64,000 nt of DNA from Streptomyces spiramyceticus (GTDB taxonomy: Bacteria; Actinomycetota; Actinomycetes; Streptomycetales; Streptomycetaceae). The stretch is taken from the NCBI RefSeq assembly GCF_028807635.1, contig NZ_JARBAX010000001.1, positions 3,054,501-3,118,500 of the forward strand, in the 5' to 3' direction. Numbering within the stretch: position 1 is the first letter of the stretch; the number at the start of each line of letters is the position of its first letter. This document shows positions 1 to 10,689 of this stretch, piece by piece. The notes beneath the pieces are model-generated. The model was not told the origin of the DNA. It saw only the letters and a program-made list of their open reading frames with translations, and ran no database searches. The translations under genes were made by a program, and so were the position numbers.

Positions 1-1391
1 CTGGGCGCCCGATAGAGGGACGTTTCCTGGTGGCGGCGGGCGCCGTCGCCGTCCCGGTACGGGGAGTGGGCGAGCAGGATGCGGTCCTGGTGCTCCGGGA
101 GGGTGGTGCGCGGGAAGTACCGGTCGGCCTCGCCCGCGACCAGGCCTTCGATCTCGTCGTTCTCGTGGGCGCCGGTGGCCTCCCAGAGCCAGTGATCGGC
201 GTTGCGCACGACCATGGGGCTCGGCTCCGGGACCCGGCCTGCGTACTGGATGCCCATCAGCTCCTGCTCGGGGCGGTCCATCTCCCGCCAGAGGGAGGGC
301 CTGCCCGGCCCTCGGCGCTTGCGGCACGTGAGGAGGCGGTCGGCGGTGCCGGAGGGGGACGGGGCGAGCTCGACCTGCCAGTACATGGTGTTGGCGGAGA
401 GGAAGACGAGGGACGTGCCGGTCTCGCGGGCCAGCTCGACGGTGCGGCGCATGGGGACCGACCAGTACTCGTCGTGGCCGGGGAAGACCAGGCCCCGGTA
501 GCGGGTGGGGTCGATGCGGCCGGCGTGCAGGTCGCGGGCGTCGGCGTAGGCGAGGTCGTAGCCGTAGCGCTCGGCCCAGCGGATGAAGTCGTAGGCGTGG
601 CCGACGTGGAGGGGGAGGCCCGCGCCGGCGTACGGGCGGTCGAAGGAGACCGTGGTCGCCGCGTCCTCCTCGCCAAGGAGGCGGCCCATGCTGTCCCACG
701 CGTGGTAGAGGCTGGCGCCGGTGCGGCCGTCCTCCGGGTAGAGGTTGTACGCCTGCCAGGTGATGTCGGGCAGGAGTAGCAGCAGGTCGGCGGGGTGGCT
801 GTCGCGGACCGTGAAGGGGATGTGGGAGCGGTAGCCGTCGGCGGTGGTGAGCACGGCGACGTACGCCCCGATGTTCCAGAACTCCGGGATCTGGAGGCGC
901 CACGACATCCACCAGTGGTGGCAGGACACGGTGCGGTCGGCGGTGAGCGGGGCGGGCTGGACGATGCCGGACAGGCGGGGGCTGGTGGTGATTTTTGCCG
1001 CGCCGTCGCCGCCGTAGTGGCCGATCCGGTAGATGTCGACGGAGAACTGCTGGGGCGGGTCCACCGTGATGTGGAAGTCGATCGCCTCGCCGGGGGCGGC
1101 CGCGCCGGGGGACGCGAAGCCCTTGATCTGCTGGCGTACGTCGTCGGCCGTGCGGGGGCCGCCGGTGGGGGCGGTGCGGAGCTGCGGGAGCCGGGCTCCG
1201 GTGACGGGGTCGCGGTGCTCCGCGCCCTTCGCGTGCTCGACGTGTTCGGCGTACCAGGGGATGACCTGCCCGCTGTCGCCGAAGTAGTGCTCGCCGCCGC
1301 GCAGCCAGGGCAGTGGGCCCTGGCCGAAGGGATCCGACACGGCGTGCGCGAGGGCGCCCGATTCCCAGCGCCGGATGTACTCAGCCCCCAT
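1..1391 (-). CDS. N,N-dimethylformamidase beta-subunit-like protein (5' part, runs off left edge)
   Basis: An uninterrupted reading frame of 463 codons begins at ATG 1391 and is still open at base 1, so the C-terminus is missing. A GGGAGG ribosome site lies just upstream of the ATG. The protein begins MGAEYIRRWESGALAHAVSD and carries the motif FPGHDEYWSVPMR, together with VDIYRIGHYGGDG and LPDITWQAYNLY. These are typical of the large-subunit family of N,N-dimethylformamidase, which hydrolyses dimethylformamide in its founding member. Most streptomycete members have no known substrate and no adjacent small subunit. No signal peptide is seen. The family assignment is confident from motifs; the enzymatic activity is inference. 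Confidence 0.8.
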   Translation of the reverse strand, partial: MGAEYIRRWESGALAHAVSDPFGQGPLPWLRGGEHYFGDSGQVIPWYAEHVEHAKGAEHRDPVTGARLPQLRTAPTGGPRTADDVRQQIKGFASPGAAAPGEAIDFHITVDPPQQFSVDIYRIGHYGGDGAAKITTSPRLSGIVQPAPLTADRTVSCHHWWMSWRLQIPEFWNIGAYVAVLTTADGYRSHIPFTVRDSHPADLLLLLPDITWQAYNLYPEDGRTGASLYHAWDSMGRLLGEEDAATTVSFDRPYAGAGLPLHVGHAYDFIRWAERYGYDLAYADARDLHAGRIDPTRYRGLVFPGHDEYWSVPMRRTVELARETGTSLVFLSANTMYWQVELAPSPSGTADRLLTCRKRRGPGRPSLWREMDRPEQELMGIQYAGRVPEPSPMVVRNADHWLWEATGAHENDEIEGLVAGEADRYFPRTTLPEHQDRILLAHSPYRDGDGARRHQETSLYRAP

Positions 1392-1616
1392 GCCGCTTCC
1401 CTCCCTTTGGCCCCCGAGACAACTGTGGTGCTTCACTTGTCAGCTACCGACCCCCAGCACATCACATAACGCACTCACTCCGTCACCGTTCGTCGCGAAT
1501 TGACGTGAACGGAAGGTCATCCTCCGCTCCGCGAGGTCGACAGGCGGGGCTGCGGTGGCCCTGCGCCACCTCACGGACCACAGAGGCTGGTGGGGTTCGG
1601 CCCGGACTCGGGCGGC

Positions 1617-3860
1617 TCAGACGAGGCGGACCGGCTTCTCCGGGCGTACGCCGACGGAAGCGAGCCAGGAGCGGAGCGGCTCCGCGTCGCCGTCCTCGAC
1701 GAGGCTCAGGACGCGGCCGCCGAGGTCGGCACGGCGTTCACCGTCGATCAGGAGGGCGGGACCGTCGAGCCAGTCCAGACCGGGCGCCGCTCCGGCGGTG
1801 TCGACGGCGGCGCAGCAGACCATGGCGGTGACGTGATCGGCGAGCAGCTCGCGGCCGGTGCGGGGCGGCTGGAGCGGGAAGAGCGGGAGGGGCCCGGTGT
1901 CCCAAAGATCGTCGTCCCCGAGCCCGTGCGGTGCGGGCGGCGGGGCAGCGGCCTCTTCCCGCGCCACCTCGGCACTGATCCCGGCAGCAAGCGCGTCGCC
2001 TGCGTGGTGGGGGTCGGCGGGGTGGCGGGGGTCGCTGGTGGACCTCGGGCCCCCGGTGCGGGCCGGGGCGCCTGCGCCGCCGGTGCGCGCGGGGTCGCCG
2101 GTGTGGTCATCGCCGGTGACATCTGGGGCGCCGGTATGCGCCGGATCGCCGGTCTCGCCCGTCGCGCTCGCCTGCCCCGAGGCGCTGGTGCCAGCGGGGT
2201 CGCCGCTCCCGGCGCTCGCTCGGCCCGGGTCGCCACCCGGGGCGGCGGTCCGTCCTGCTTCGCCGGTGCGCCCGGGGTCGCCGGCGTAGTCAGGGTCGCC
2301 GCTGGCCCCGCTGTGGCCCCGGTCGCCGGTAGGGGCCGGGTGGCCGGTGTGCTCTGTGTCGCCGGGGCGCCCGGGGTTGCCGGTGTGATCATCACCGGTG
2401 GCGTTTGTGGCGCCGGTACGCGCTGGGTCGCCGGTCTCGGCCGTCGTGCTCTCCTGACCCAGGTCGGCGGTCTCGGCCGTGCCGTCCGTCGAGCCGGTGT
2501 CGCCGGTGCGGCCCGGGCCGTCCGTCGAGCGCGTGCCGTCGGCCGGGGGGCCCGTCTCGCCTGTGGCGCTGTCGTGCGTGGACAGGTGGTCCATCACGCG
2601 GTCCAGTGTCGGGCCCACGCGGCCGGTGGAGCCGGGTGAGCGGCGTACGCCCATCTTGTCCAAGACGCGGTGCAGCCGGGCTGCGTCCGCACGCCACTTC
2701 CGGTCGACGACCTCTTCCGGATACTGCTGCCAGTCCACCGGCGACCAGTCGGGCCCGGGCTCCGCGGGCCCGCCGTGGAAAAGCCGGGCGGCGAGCAGGG
2801 ACACGGCCTCGTCCACCGCACCCGGCTCTTCGAGCAGATCGCACGCGGGGCGCTCACCCAGACGGGAGGTGAAGCCCTCGGCGAGGCGGTCGCGCCGCGA
2901 AAGTTCCGTGAGCGCGGAGACCACTCCCACATCCAGGCGGGACGGCCAGCGGCCCATGCGCCAGGCGGGCAGCGCGACCCGGGTCATCAGCCGGTCCCAG
3001 CCCGCGTACGCGAGGCCGACCTGCTCCTGGGCGACGATCCGCAGCCCGTAGTCCACAGCTTGTGCGCGCTCGGACGCGGCGGTCGCGACACCCCGCTCCA
3101 TCTCCGCGCCGTGCACCCGGCAGCTGCGCAGCAGCAACCGCGCGACCCAGCCGAGGAAACACAGTGGGATACGGCGAACCGGACCCAGCCCGGGCCTGGA
3201 GGCAACAGCCACCGCCGCGTCCAGGCCGCGCACGAAGCGCCGGGCGGCGGCTATGTCGGGGTGCGCGGAGGGCCCCGTACCGGCGACGACCGGGGCGAGC
3301 ACCGCGCGCAGCTCGGCCACCCGCATCCACCACAGGAAGGGCGAGCCGATGACCAGCACCGGTGCAGCGGCGACCCGGCGCCGCCCGGCGTCCGGTATCG
3401 GCGTGGAGGCGGAAGCGGAAGCGGAAGCGGAAGCAGAAGCCGACGCCGGGTGGGTGCGGTCCTCCAGCCAGCTGTCGCAGTCGGGGGTGAGCGCTATCGC
3501 GGACGGCGCCGGCACCTCCAGGCGGTCCGCCAGGTCCCTTACGAGCCGGTAAAGATCGGGTGCGGATTCCTCGGCGACCTGCACTGTGGGACTTACGGCG
3601 GGCCTTGCCCGTACGATCACGGCCGCTACGGCCGCCGCGACCAGCAGCACCACCACGGCGCACACAGTCACCGCCCAGCGCGCGGCTTCCCAGCCCCCTC
3701 CACCGAAATGCCCCGTGGCGCCGCCCGCGAGCAGCACGACGGCGACAGCCGCAGGCAGCAGGGCGACAGCCAGCGCTCTGCTGCGAATGCGCAGCACAGC
3801 GAGAGCCCTGGAACGCGCGGACTGCGCGCCCATCTCCATTCCAGTACCGGTACCGGACAC
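1617..3860 (-). CDS. Membrane-anchored degenerate M48-like protein with low-complexity region
   Basis: 747 residues. Two hydrophobic segments near residues 30-55 and 63-85 are followed by a cytosolic-looking region reminiscent of actinobacterial M48 membrane peptidases. At the place where those enzymes have ELRAVLAHELAH this protein reads ELRAVLAPVVAG, so both zinc histidines and the catalytic Glu are absent. A Ser-Ala run (about residues 140-155) and a long Thr/Gly/Asp/Pro-rich stretch (about residues 410-640, with repeated TGDDHTG and GDPARTG units) precede a conserved-looking C-terminal 100 residues. The start could also be one of the two Met codons at residues 9 and 11. It is likely a non-peptidase relative; no function can be assigned. 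It stands alone, upstream of purD with a 224-base gap. Confidence 0.7.
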   Translation of the reverse strand: MSGTGTGMEMGAQSARSRALAVLRIRSRALAVALLPAAVAVVLLAGGATGHFGGGGWEAARWAVTVCAVVVLLVAAAVAAVIVRARPAVSPTVQVAEESAPDLYRLVRDLADRLEVPAPSAIALTPDCDSWLEDRTHPASASASASASASASTPIPDAGRRRVAAAPVLVIGSPFLWWMRVAELRAVLAPVVAGTGPSAHPDIAAARRFVRGLDAAVAVASRPGLGPVRRIPLCFLGWVARLLLRSCRVHGAEMERGVATAASERAQAVDYGLRIVAQEQVGLAYAGWDRLMTRVALPAWRMGRWPSRLDVGVVSALTELSRRDRLAEGFTSRLGERPACDLLEEPGAVDEAVSLLAARLFHGGPAEPGPDWSPVDWQQYPEEVVDRKWRADAARLHRVLDKMGVRRSPGSTGRVGPTLDRVMDHLSTHDSATGETGPPADGTRSTDGPGRTGDTGSTDGTAETADLGQESTTAETGDPARTGATNATGDDHTGNPGRPGDTEHTGHPAPTGDRGHSGASGDPDYAGDPGRTGEAGRTAAPGGDPGRASAGSGDPAGTSASGQASATGETGDPAHTGAPDVTGDDHTGDPARTGGAGAPARTGGPRSTSDPRHPADPHHAGDALAAGISAEVAREEAAAPPPAPHGLGDDDLWDTGPLPLFPLQPPRTGRELLADHVTAMVCCAAVDTAGAAPGLDWLDGPALLIDGERRADLGGRVLSLVEDGDAEPLRSWLASVGVRPEKPVRLV
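1990..2570 (-). repeat. Imperfect coding repeats (Thr-Gly-Asp rich)
   Basis: This part of the 1617-3860 gene is built from imperfect copies of codons for TGD(P/D)xxTG. The clearest pair is NATGDDHTGNP and DVTGDDHTGDP. The repeats keep frame and look like a disordered linker. Confidence 0.6.
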
Positions 3861-4084
3861 GGCCGGACGTCACCCCCTTCGCCCTGCGACGGCTTTGCTC
3901 ACTCCCCCACTGTGGCACCCCCCACTGACATCGCAATGTCGGAGGGCCAAGTGCCGGAACGCTTGCGCCGCACCCTAGTTGGGGCTGCGGCGGCCGTCAG
4001 CCGGATGGCTCAGCGGTCACTCGATGGAATGGCTTCGGCTAAAGGTGCTGACGCCGTCGGGCATCGGGCTGTCGGGCATCGGGC

Positions 4085-5338
4085 TCAGGACTCGGACGCG
4101 GCCTTCTGGGCGATGTCCGTACGGTGCTGCGATCCGTCGAGCCGGATCCTGGCCACCGCGGCGTACGCCCGCTCGCGTGCCTGCGCCAGGTCGGATCCCG
4201 TCGCGGTCACCGACAGCACACGGCCGCCCGCGCTCACAACGGCGTCGCCCTCCCGCTTGGTACCGGCGTGCAGGACGTACGCATGGGGCGCGTCCTGGGC
4301 CGCCACCTCGTCGAGGCCCTCGATCGGGTCGCCCGTGCGCGGCGTCTCGGGGTAGTTGTGCGAGGCGATGACAACGGTCACGGCCGCGTCGTCGCGCCAG
4401 TTCAGCGGCGGCTCGGCGTCGAGCGTGCCGTTGGCGGCGTTGAGCAGGACGCTCAGCAGCGGGCTCTTGAGGCGGGCCAGGACCACCTGGGTCTCCGGGT
4501 CGCCGAACCGGGCGTTGAACTCGATGACCCGTACGCCGCGCGAGGTGATCGCCAGGCCCGCGTACAGCAGCCCGGAGAAGGGCGTGCCGCGGCGGCGCAG
4601 CTCGTCGACGGTCGGCTGGAGGACGGTCGCCATGACCTCGTCGACCAACTTGGGGTCGGCCCACGGCAGCGGGGAGTACGCGCCCATGCCGCCGGTGTTC
4701 GGGCCTTCGTCGCCGTCGAGGGCGCGCTTGAAGTCCTGCGCGGGCTGCAGCGGCAGCACGGTCACGCCGTCGGTGATGGCGAACAGCGACACCTCGGGAC
4801 CGTCGAGGAACTCCTCGATGACCACGCGCCGGCAAGCCAGTGCGTGCGCGCGGGCCACCTGGACGTCGTCGGTCACGACGACGCCCTTGCCCGCGGCGAG
4901 GCCGTCGTCCTTGACGACATACGGAGCGCCGAAGGCGTCCAGGGCCCTGTCGATCTCTTCGGGGGTGGTGCAGACGTAGCTACGGGCGGTGGGGACGTTC
5001 GCCCCGGCCATCACGTCCTTGGCGAAGGCCTTGGAGCCCTCCAGCTGGGCGGCCTCCCGGGACGGGCCGAAGCAGGGGATACCGGCCGCGCGCACGGCGT
5101 CGGCGACCCCGGCGACGAGCGGCGCCTCCGGGCCGACGACGACGAGGCCGGCGCCGAGCTCGGTGGCGAGCCGGGCAACGGCGGCACCGTCGAGGGCGTC
5201 CACCGGGTGCAGCTCGGCCACCTCTGCGATGCCGGCGTTGCCGGGGGCGCAGTACAGGGCGGTGACGTCGGGATCGAGGGACAGAGAGCGGCACAGGGCG
5301 TGTTCGCGGGCGCCGCCGCCGATGACGAGGACCTTCAC
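4085..5338 (-). CDS. purD: Phosphoribosylamine-glycine ligase
   Basis: 417 residues, the normal length for PurD. It catalyses the ATP-dependent joining of phosphoribosylamine and glycine to GAR in de novo purine synthesis, in the cytosol. The chosen GTG start at 5338 gives [19 protein letters not shown], the canonical N-terminus; an upstream ATG at 5416 would add 26 residues that look non-coding. Downstream the ATP-grasp features are present: [36 protein letters not shown] and [12 protein letters not shown]. No strong ribosome site precedes the GTG. It follows dnaX on the same strand about 105 bases downstream, the usual streptomycete arrangement. Confidence 0.95.
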   Translation of the reverse strand: MKVLVIGGGAREHALCRSLSLDPDVTALYCAPGNAGIAEVAELHPVDALDGAAVARLATELGAGLVVVGPEAPLVAGVADAVRAAGIPCFGPSREAAQLEGSKAFAKDVMAGANVPTARSYVCTTPEEIDRALDAFGAPYVVKDDGLAAGKGVVVTDDVQVARAHALACRRVVIEEFLDGPEVSLFAITDGVTVLPLQPAQDFKRALDGDEGPNTGGMGAYSPLPWADPKLVDEVMATVLQPTVDELRRRGTPFSGLLYAGLAITSRGVRVIEFNARFGDPETQVVLARLKSPLLSVLLNAANGTLDAEPPLNWRDDAAVTVVIASHNYPETPRTGDPIEGLDEVAAQDAPHAYVLHAGTKREGDAVVSAGGRVLSVTATGSDLAQARERAYAAVARIRLDGSQHRTDIAQKAASES

Positions 5339-5443
5339 GGGGTGCAGCCTAGCCCGCGCGCCGCGGTCACCCCGCCGCGCTGCCCGCTCGTACGCGTCCT
5401 GTCTCGCTCGCCGCACTCGCGTACTCGCCCGTCGTACTCGCCG

Positions 5444-7624
5444 CTACTGCTCGTTGACGAACTCTTCGACGACGGTCGCGCCCAGCTCCCGCACGATCAG
5501 GTCGTGGCCGGACAGCGCGGAGTCGACGAGGTCCGGATCGTCTTCCGCCGGTACGTCGTCCTCGATCGCCATCGGGGGAGGCGGGGGCGACGATTCCGCG
5601 GCGTAGGAAGGGCCGGGAGAAGGCTCGGGCGCCGTACGCGGCGGCGCCTGGGCGGGGGCCTGCGCCTGGGGCGCGGGGGCGGCCGGGCCGGTCTGGTAGG
5701 GCTGCTGGGCGGGACGCGGAGCCGGGGCAGCGGGCGGCCGCCCGCCAAAACCACCACCGCCACCGGAGCCGCCGCCGCTACCGGGCGGCTGGCCACCACC
5801 CGACGGGTCGACGACCGCCTCGACCTTCCACTGCACGTTGAAGGACTCGGCCAGCGCCTGCTTCAGCACGTCCTCGCTGCCACTGCTCGTGAAGTTGTCA
5901 CGGGCTCCGGCGTTGATGAATGAGAGCTGGAGCGTGGTTCCGTCGAAGCCGGTGACCTGCGCGTTCTGACTGAGCAGGATCCAGGTGAACCGCCGCCGGT
6001 TCTTGACGGCCTCCAGGATCCCGGGCCACATGTTCTGCACCTGTACGGCCCCCTGGGCGGCCGGTGCCGGGTTCGCCGGCGCGGGCGCGGGCGCCGCAGC
6101 GACGGGCGGGGCCTGCACGGGGGCGGGCTGCGGCTCGGGCCGGCCCTGCCCGGGCGAGGAGGCCGTGGGCCAGCCACCGGGCCGGCGCCCGGCTTCCTGC
6201 CCGCCACCGCCTCCGGCACCACCCGAACCACCCGCACCCGGCCAGGCGCCGGGACGCTGCGGCTGCCCGCCACCCACGCTCTCGACGGGAGGAGCCTCCG
6301 CCACCGGAGCGGATACAGGAGCGGCGACGGGCGCAGAAGGCACAGGAGCCACAGGAGCCACAGGAGCAGCCGCACCGGATACGCCAGGCACAGCATGAGC
6401 CTCGGGCCCCGGCACGTACCCCATAGCGGGACCAGGAGCCGCACCCGCGGCCATGAAGCCGCCACCGGCGCCCCGCTCCAGGCGGTCGAGACGGGCCTGC
6501 AGCGAGCGCTCGTCGTCGAAGGCGGCGGGCAGCAGCACCCGGGCGCAGATCAGCTCCAGCTGCAGTCGCGGCGAGGTGGCGCCACGCATCTCGGTGAGCC
6601 CGGTGTTGACCAGGTCGGCGGCGCGGCTCAGCTCGGCCGCGCCGAACACCGAAGCCTGCGCCTGCATCCGCTCCACGACGTCCGCCGGGGCATCGATGAG
6701 CCCCTTCTCCCGCGCGTCCGGCACGGCGGCCAGGATCACCAGGTCACGCAGCCGTTCCAGCAGGTCCGCCACGAACCGGCGAGGATCGTTGCCACCCTCG
6801 ATGACCTGGTCCACGATCTCGAAAGCGGCAGCCCCGTCACCCGCCGCGAAAGCATCCACGACGGAGTCGAGCAGCGAGCTCTCCGTGTACCCGAGGAGCG
6901 CGGTGGCCATGGCATATGTCACACCGTCCTCGGCCGCTCCGGCGAGGAGCTGGTCCATGACGGACATCGAGTCACGCACCGACCCGGCCCCGGACCGTAC
7001 GACGAGCGGCAGGACTCCCTCCTCGACGGGGATGCCCTCCTTGCCGCACACCTCGCCCAGGTAGTCGCGAAGCGTCCCCGGCGGCACCAGGCGGAAGGGG
7101 TAGTGGTGCGTACGCGAACGGATCGTGCCGATGACCTTCTCGGGCTCCGTCGTCGCGAAGATGAACTTGAGGTGCTCCGGCGGCTCCTCGACCACCTTCA
7201 GCAGGGCATTGAAGCCCGCCGGGGTGACCATGTGCGCCTCGTCGATGATGTAGATCTTGTATCGACTGCTCGCGGGCCCGAAGAAGGCCTTTTCCCGCAG
7301 GTCACGGGCATCGTCCACGCCACCGTGCGAAGCGGCGTCGATCTCGATGACGTCAATGGATCCCCGGCCGTTCCTGGCCAGGTCGAGGCAGGACTGGCAC
7401 TGGCCGCACGGGGTGGGCGTAGGCCCCTGCTCACAGTTCAGGCAGCGGGCGAGGATGCGCGCGCTGGTCGTCTTTCCACAGCCGCGCGGCCCACTGAACA
7501 GGTACGCGTGATTGACCCGGTTGTTGCGCAGGGCCTGCTGCAAGGGGGCAGTGACATGCTCCTGCCCGATGACCTCGGCGAACGACTCGGGACGGTAACG
7601 GCGGTACAGCGCAAGGGACGACAC
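5444..7624 (-). CDS. dnaX: DNA polymerase III subunit gamma/tau
   Basis: 726 residues from a GTG start at 7624 ([20 protein letters not shown]), the clamp-loader ATPase of the replicative polymerase. Walker A is [15 protein letters not shown], the zinc-binding cysteines follow in [19 protein letters not shown], the DEAH Walker B is [18 protein letters not shown], and the sensor region is [14 protein letters not shown]. After about residue 400 comes a Pro/Ala/Gly-rich linker, then a tau-like domain around [20 protein letters not shown], then more linker and a short acidic end. An upstream ATG at 7702 would run into the SRP RNA gene and is rejected. No clear ribosome site is seen, so the transcript may be leaderless or the start less certain. 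Confidence 0.95.
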   Translation of the reverse strand: MSSLALYRRYRPESFAEVIGQEHVTAPLQQALRNNRVNHAYLFSGPRGCGKTTSARILARCLNCEQGPTPTPCGQCQSCLDLARNGRGSIDVIEIDAASHGGVDDARDLREKAFFGPASSRYKIYIIDEAHMVTPAGFNALLKVVEEPPEHLKFIFATTEPEKVIGTIRSRTHHYPFRLVPPGTLRDYLGEVCGKEGIPVEEGVLPLVVRSGAGSVRDSMSVMDQLLAGAAEDGVTYAMATALLGYTESSLLDSVVDAFAAGDGAAAFEIVDQVIEGGNDPRRFVADLLERLRDLVILAAVPDAREKGLIDAPADVVERMQAQASVFGAAELSRAADLVNTGLTEMRGATSPRLQLELICARVLLPAAFDDERSLQARLDRLERGAGGGFMAAGAAPGPAMGYVPGPEAHAVPGVSGAAAPVAPVAPVPSAPVAAPVSAPVAEAPPVESVGGGQPQRPGAWPGAGGSGGAGGGGGQEAGRRPGGWPTASSPGQGRPEPQPAPVQAPPVAAAPAPAPANPAPAAQGAVQVQNMWPGILEAVKNRRRFTWILLSQNAQVTGFDGTTLQLSFINAGARDNFTSSGSEDVLKQALAESFNVQWKVEAVVDPSGGGQPPGSGGGSGGGGGFGGRPPAAPAPRPAQQPYQTGPAAPAPQAQAPAQAPPRTAPEPSPGPSYAAESSPPPPPMAIEDDVPAEDDPDLVDSALSGHDLIVRELGATVVEEFVNEQ

Positions 7625-7677
7625 GTATACGAGGTTATCGGGACCCACTGACAACCGACCCCGCCCAACGCAAGCGC

Positions 7678-7772
7678 CCCCCACGCACCCGCCAGAGCTC
7701 ACTTACCCTTGCTGCCTTCCGGCCCTGGGGGAGTTCGGTGAGATAGCGCCACGTGAGGGGCTGGCCCCCACA
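7678..7772 (-). ncRNA. ffs: Small signal recognition particle RNA (4.5S-like)
   Basis: Read on the minus strand, the segment contains the conserved SRP domain IV core CAGGGCCGGAAGGCAGCAAG, flanked by pairing arms (CTCACCGAACTCCCC and GGTAAGTGAGCTCTGG) and a GGGGGCCAGCCCC 5' end. It lies between tRNA-Ser and dnaX, the common streptomycete location. Ends are approximate to about 5 bases. Confidence 0.88.
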
Positions 7773-7873
7773 GTAGCGGATCGCCCACCGGGAAAACGAG
7801 CCGGGCCCCGACCACGGGCAACGCGGCGGAACGTGTTCGCGAGCACTCCTCAACGTCTTGTATTGTTTGCGGC

Positions 7874-7961
7874 GGAGGATTCGCCTAGTGGCCTAGGGCG
7901 CACGCTTGGAAAGCGTGTTGGGGGCAACCCCTCACGAGTTCGAATCTCGTATCCTCCGCCA
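7874..7961 (+). tRNA. tRNA-Ser (anticodon GGA)
   Basis: Acceptor GGAGGAT (7874-7880) pairs with ATCCTCC (7951-7957), the discriminator is G, and CCA is encoded. The anticodon stem CACGC/GCGTG holds the loop TTGGAAA, giving anticodon GGA for UCC/UCU. There is a long variable arm typical of serine tRNA. The 3' end faces the accessory region to the right. Confidence 0.97.
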
Positions 7962-7980
7962 GTGCCTCACCGGGCACTTG

Positions 7981-8012
7981 AAGGCCCCGACCGGGAAACC
8001 GGCCGGGGCCTT
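7981..8012 (+). terminator. Terminator hairpin after tRNA-Ser(GGA)
   Basis: AAGGCCCCGACCGG and CCGGCCGGGGCCTT form a 14-bp stem with one mismatch, 20 bases after the tRNA. Confidence 0.75.
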
Positions 8013-8232
8013 CTGCGTTCCGTGGTTGCAGTTTTGGCTGCCTTCATGCCGGAGAATTCAGGAAATTTCGACGGGCGGGCAGGGCGTGTCCCACAGCTCG
8101 ACGACACCCGTGGGCGGGAATCTTCCGCCCTGCGACACATCCAGGCCCACCAGACAGGCAATCCTTGAGCTCGGCGCCGGACTGGCCGAGGTCCGACCAT
8201 GGCGCGTTCCTTGACCTGAGGAGAGGTTCTCC

Positions 8233-10665
8233 ATGGCATCCGGATCAACGCTGACAGCCTGGCTGCGCGGTCTCGACGGCCCGCGCCTGGCACGCGTGCT
8301 CGCGACACGGAGGGACACCGCGTCCCCTCCGGAGCCGCGCTCGGTGGGGGAGCTGGCGGACCGTCTTCAGCGGCCAGGGTCGGTGGCACTCGCGCTGCCC
8401 CTGCTCACCCTGCCCGAATTGCAGGTGGCCGAGGCCGTGGCGGCGTTGGGGGCGCCCGCGTCGCGCGAGGCCCTGGCGAAGCTGCTGGGAGCGACGGCCG
8501 GCGAGGCCGGCCGCGCCTTGGAGGCAACCCTGGAGGCACTGGCCGGACACGCGCTGGTCTGGCCGGACCACAGCGGACGGCTCCACATGGCCGCACCGTT
8601 GCGACAGGCGTGGGAGGCGCCGCTCGGGCTGGACGCACCACTGGCGGTGCTGCTGGCGGACATGACCTCCGACGAGCTGCGCGGCATGTTGGCGGCGCTG
8701 GGCGTCAAGCCGCCCGGCACCAAGCAGCAGCGCATGACAGCGCTGGTCGCACACCACAGTGATCCTGAATGGGTTGCCTCGGTGGTCGCGAAGGCACCTG
8801 CGGCGGCCCGGAAACTGCTGGAGCGTCGAGCGCAGTCCGGGTCGTCACAGGCCGGGTCCATCATGTTCGGGGCTCCCGGCGCCGACTCCGAACCGGGCGA
8901 GCGATGGGCGCTGGACCGAGGGCTTCTGATCCGGGACCGCCGCTGGTACGGCCCCGCCCGGATGCCCGTCGAGGTCGCACTCGCACTGCGCGGGCCCGCC
9001 TGGCACGCGCCGTTCGAACCCCGGCCGCCCGCCGTGCAGTTGGTGTCCGTCACCGCGGCGGAGGTGGACCGGGAGGCGACAGCCGCAGCCACGGCGTTCG
9101 CAGCGCATGCCGCCTCGGTCCTGTCGGCATGCTCGGCGGCGCCGCCGGCCAGGCTTAAGTCCGGCGGTGTCGGCGCACGTGAACTGGCCCGCATCGGCAA
9201 GGCCGCCCAAGCCGATGACGCCGTGGTACGCATCACGCTGGAGGCCGCGCACGCGGCAGGACTACTGGCCCGGGACGGCGACCGCGTCGCCCCCACCAAG
9301 GCATACGACGCCTGGGCGGCGCAGAAACCCTCGGAACAGTTCGCCGCGCTGCTCCAGGCATGGCGGAACCTGCCCCTCACCCCCTCGCAGGCACGCGACG
9401 AGGACGACAAGGCACTCCCCGCAGTCTCCGGGGCGCCGCCCTGCGGCGGCTGCTTGCAGACCCGGCTCGGGTTGCTCGCCGCCGCGGCGCACCTCCCGGC
9501 AGGGCAGGGAGCGCGAACCACCTCGGACCTGGGGATGCTCGTGGCATGGCACCGCCCGCTCGCCGACCCGACACCCCAGGGCGAAACACCGTTCGCCACC
9601 GCGATCCGCGAGGCCGAACTGCTCGGCGTACTCGCCCGCGGCGCCCTGTCGCCCCTCGGCACCGCCCTACGAGCCGACGATACGGACCAACTTGCCGCCG
9701 TGTGCCGGCGTCTGCTGCCCGCGGCCACCGGCACGGCCCGGATCGGCGTCGACCTCACCGCCGTCGTCACCGGAACACCGACCGCGCGACTGGACGCGCT
9801 CCTGGATTCCGCCGCGGACCGGGAAACCCGCGGCACGGCCTCGGTGTGGCGGTTCAGCGCTGTCAGCATCCGGCGAGCCCTGGACTCCGGCCGCACCTCG
9901 GACGAGATCACAGCCGACCTGTCCGCCATCGCCGCCGGGCCCCTGCCCCAGCCCCTTACGTATCTGATCGCCGACACCGCTCGCAGTCACGGCCGCGTAC
10001 GCATCGCCCCTGCCGCCTGCGTCATCCACGGCGAGGAGCCCGCGCTCCTGGCCGAAATCGCCGTCCACAGCAAGCTCGCCAAGCTCGGCCTGCGACAGCT
10101 CGCCCCGACGGTCCTGGTCAGCCGCAGCCCACTCGACCAGACCCTCGCCGCGCTTCGAGCCGAGGGCTACGCTCCCGTGGCCGAGACGGCCGACGGAACC
10201 GTACGCATCGAGAAGACCCGGCCCCATCGGGCCGCCGCACCCGTACCGGCCCCACGGAACGCCCGAGCGCAGGCCGGCCTCCGAAGCACGACGGCTCGCC
10301 ACGCGGCGAAGGCCCCCGCCGCGTCCGACCTGAACGCCCTGGCCGCCCGACTCCTGACCGCCCCGCCGACCACACCGGAACCCGACCCGTTCGGGCCCGG
10401 CGGAGTCCCCTTCGGCACGGATACCGAAGAGATCGTCGCCGGGTACGCGAAGCTGCTGTCGTACAGCGATGTCCGCCAGCTGGCCCATGCCATCGACACC
10501 GGTACGGCCGTCACGGTCGACTACGTCGCCGCGTCAGGAAGCCGCACCGTACGCACCCTCGACCGCCTCACCCTCGACCCGCCCTATCTCGAAGCCTGGT
10601 GCCACCTGCGGGACGCCGAACGCGTCTTCACCCTCTCCCGGATCCACGGCGTGATGCCCGCATAG
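8233..10665 (+). CDS. Helicase-associated (XPB/Ssl2 N-terminal-like) protein with WYL-like C-terminus
   Basis: 810 residues, start ATG 8233 behind GAGGAGAGG. The N-terminal part (SGSTLTAWLRGLDGPRLAR) and the segment near residues 610-660 (HSKLAKLGLRQLAPTVLVSR, then LRAEGYAPVAE) fit the helicase-C-3 / XPB N-terminal-like domain of actinobacterial proteins. The last 75 residues (DVRQLAHAIDTGTAVTVDYV through LTLDPPYLEAWCHLRDAERV) resemble a WYL domain. No Walker A or helicase motifs are present, so it is not itself a helicase. Its role is unknown; it may be DNA-binding or a partner of an XPB-like helicase elsewhere. CXXC (GAPPCGGCLQTRLG) near residue 400 may bind metal. Confidence 0.8.
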   Translation: MASGSTLTAWLRGLDGPRLARVLATRRDTASPPEPRSVGELADRLQRPGSVALALPLLTLPELQVAEAVAALGAPASREALAKLLGATAGEAGRALEATLEALAGHALVWPDHSGRLHMAAPLRQAWEAPLGLDAPLAVLLADMTSDELRGMLAALGVKPPGTKQQRMTALVAHHSDPEWVASVVAKAPAAARKLLERRAQSGSSQAGSIMFGAPGADSEPGERWALDRGLLIRDRRWYGPARMPVEVALALRGPAWHAPFEPRPPAVQLVSVTAAEVDREATAAATAFAAHAASVLSACSAAPPARLKSGGVGARELARIGKAAQADDAVVRITLEAAHAAGLLARDGDRVAPTKAYDAWAAQKPSEQFAALLQAWRNLPLTPSQARDEDDKALPAVSGAPPCGGCLQTRLGLLAAAAHLPAGQGARTTSDLGMLVAWHRPLADPTPQGETPFATAIREAELLGVLARGALSPLGTALRADDTDQLAAVCRRLLPAATGTARIGVDLTAVVTGTPTARLDALLDSAADRETRGTASVWRFSAVSIRRALDSGRTSDEITADLSAIAAGPLPQPLTYLIADTARSHGRVRIAPAACVIHGEEPALLAEIAVHSKLAKLGLRQLAPTVLVSRSPLDQTLAALRAEGYAPVAETADGTVRIEKTRPHRAAAPVPAPRNARAQAGLRSTTARHAAKAPAASDLNALAARLLTAPPTTPEPDPFGPGGVPFGTDTEEIVAGYAKLLSYSDVRQLAHAIDTGTAVTVDYVAASGSRTVRTLDRLTLDPPYLEAWCHLRDAERVFTLSRIHGVMPA

Positions 10666-10689
10666 GACCCGAGCGGTCCGGCGGCAACA

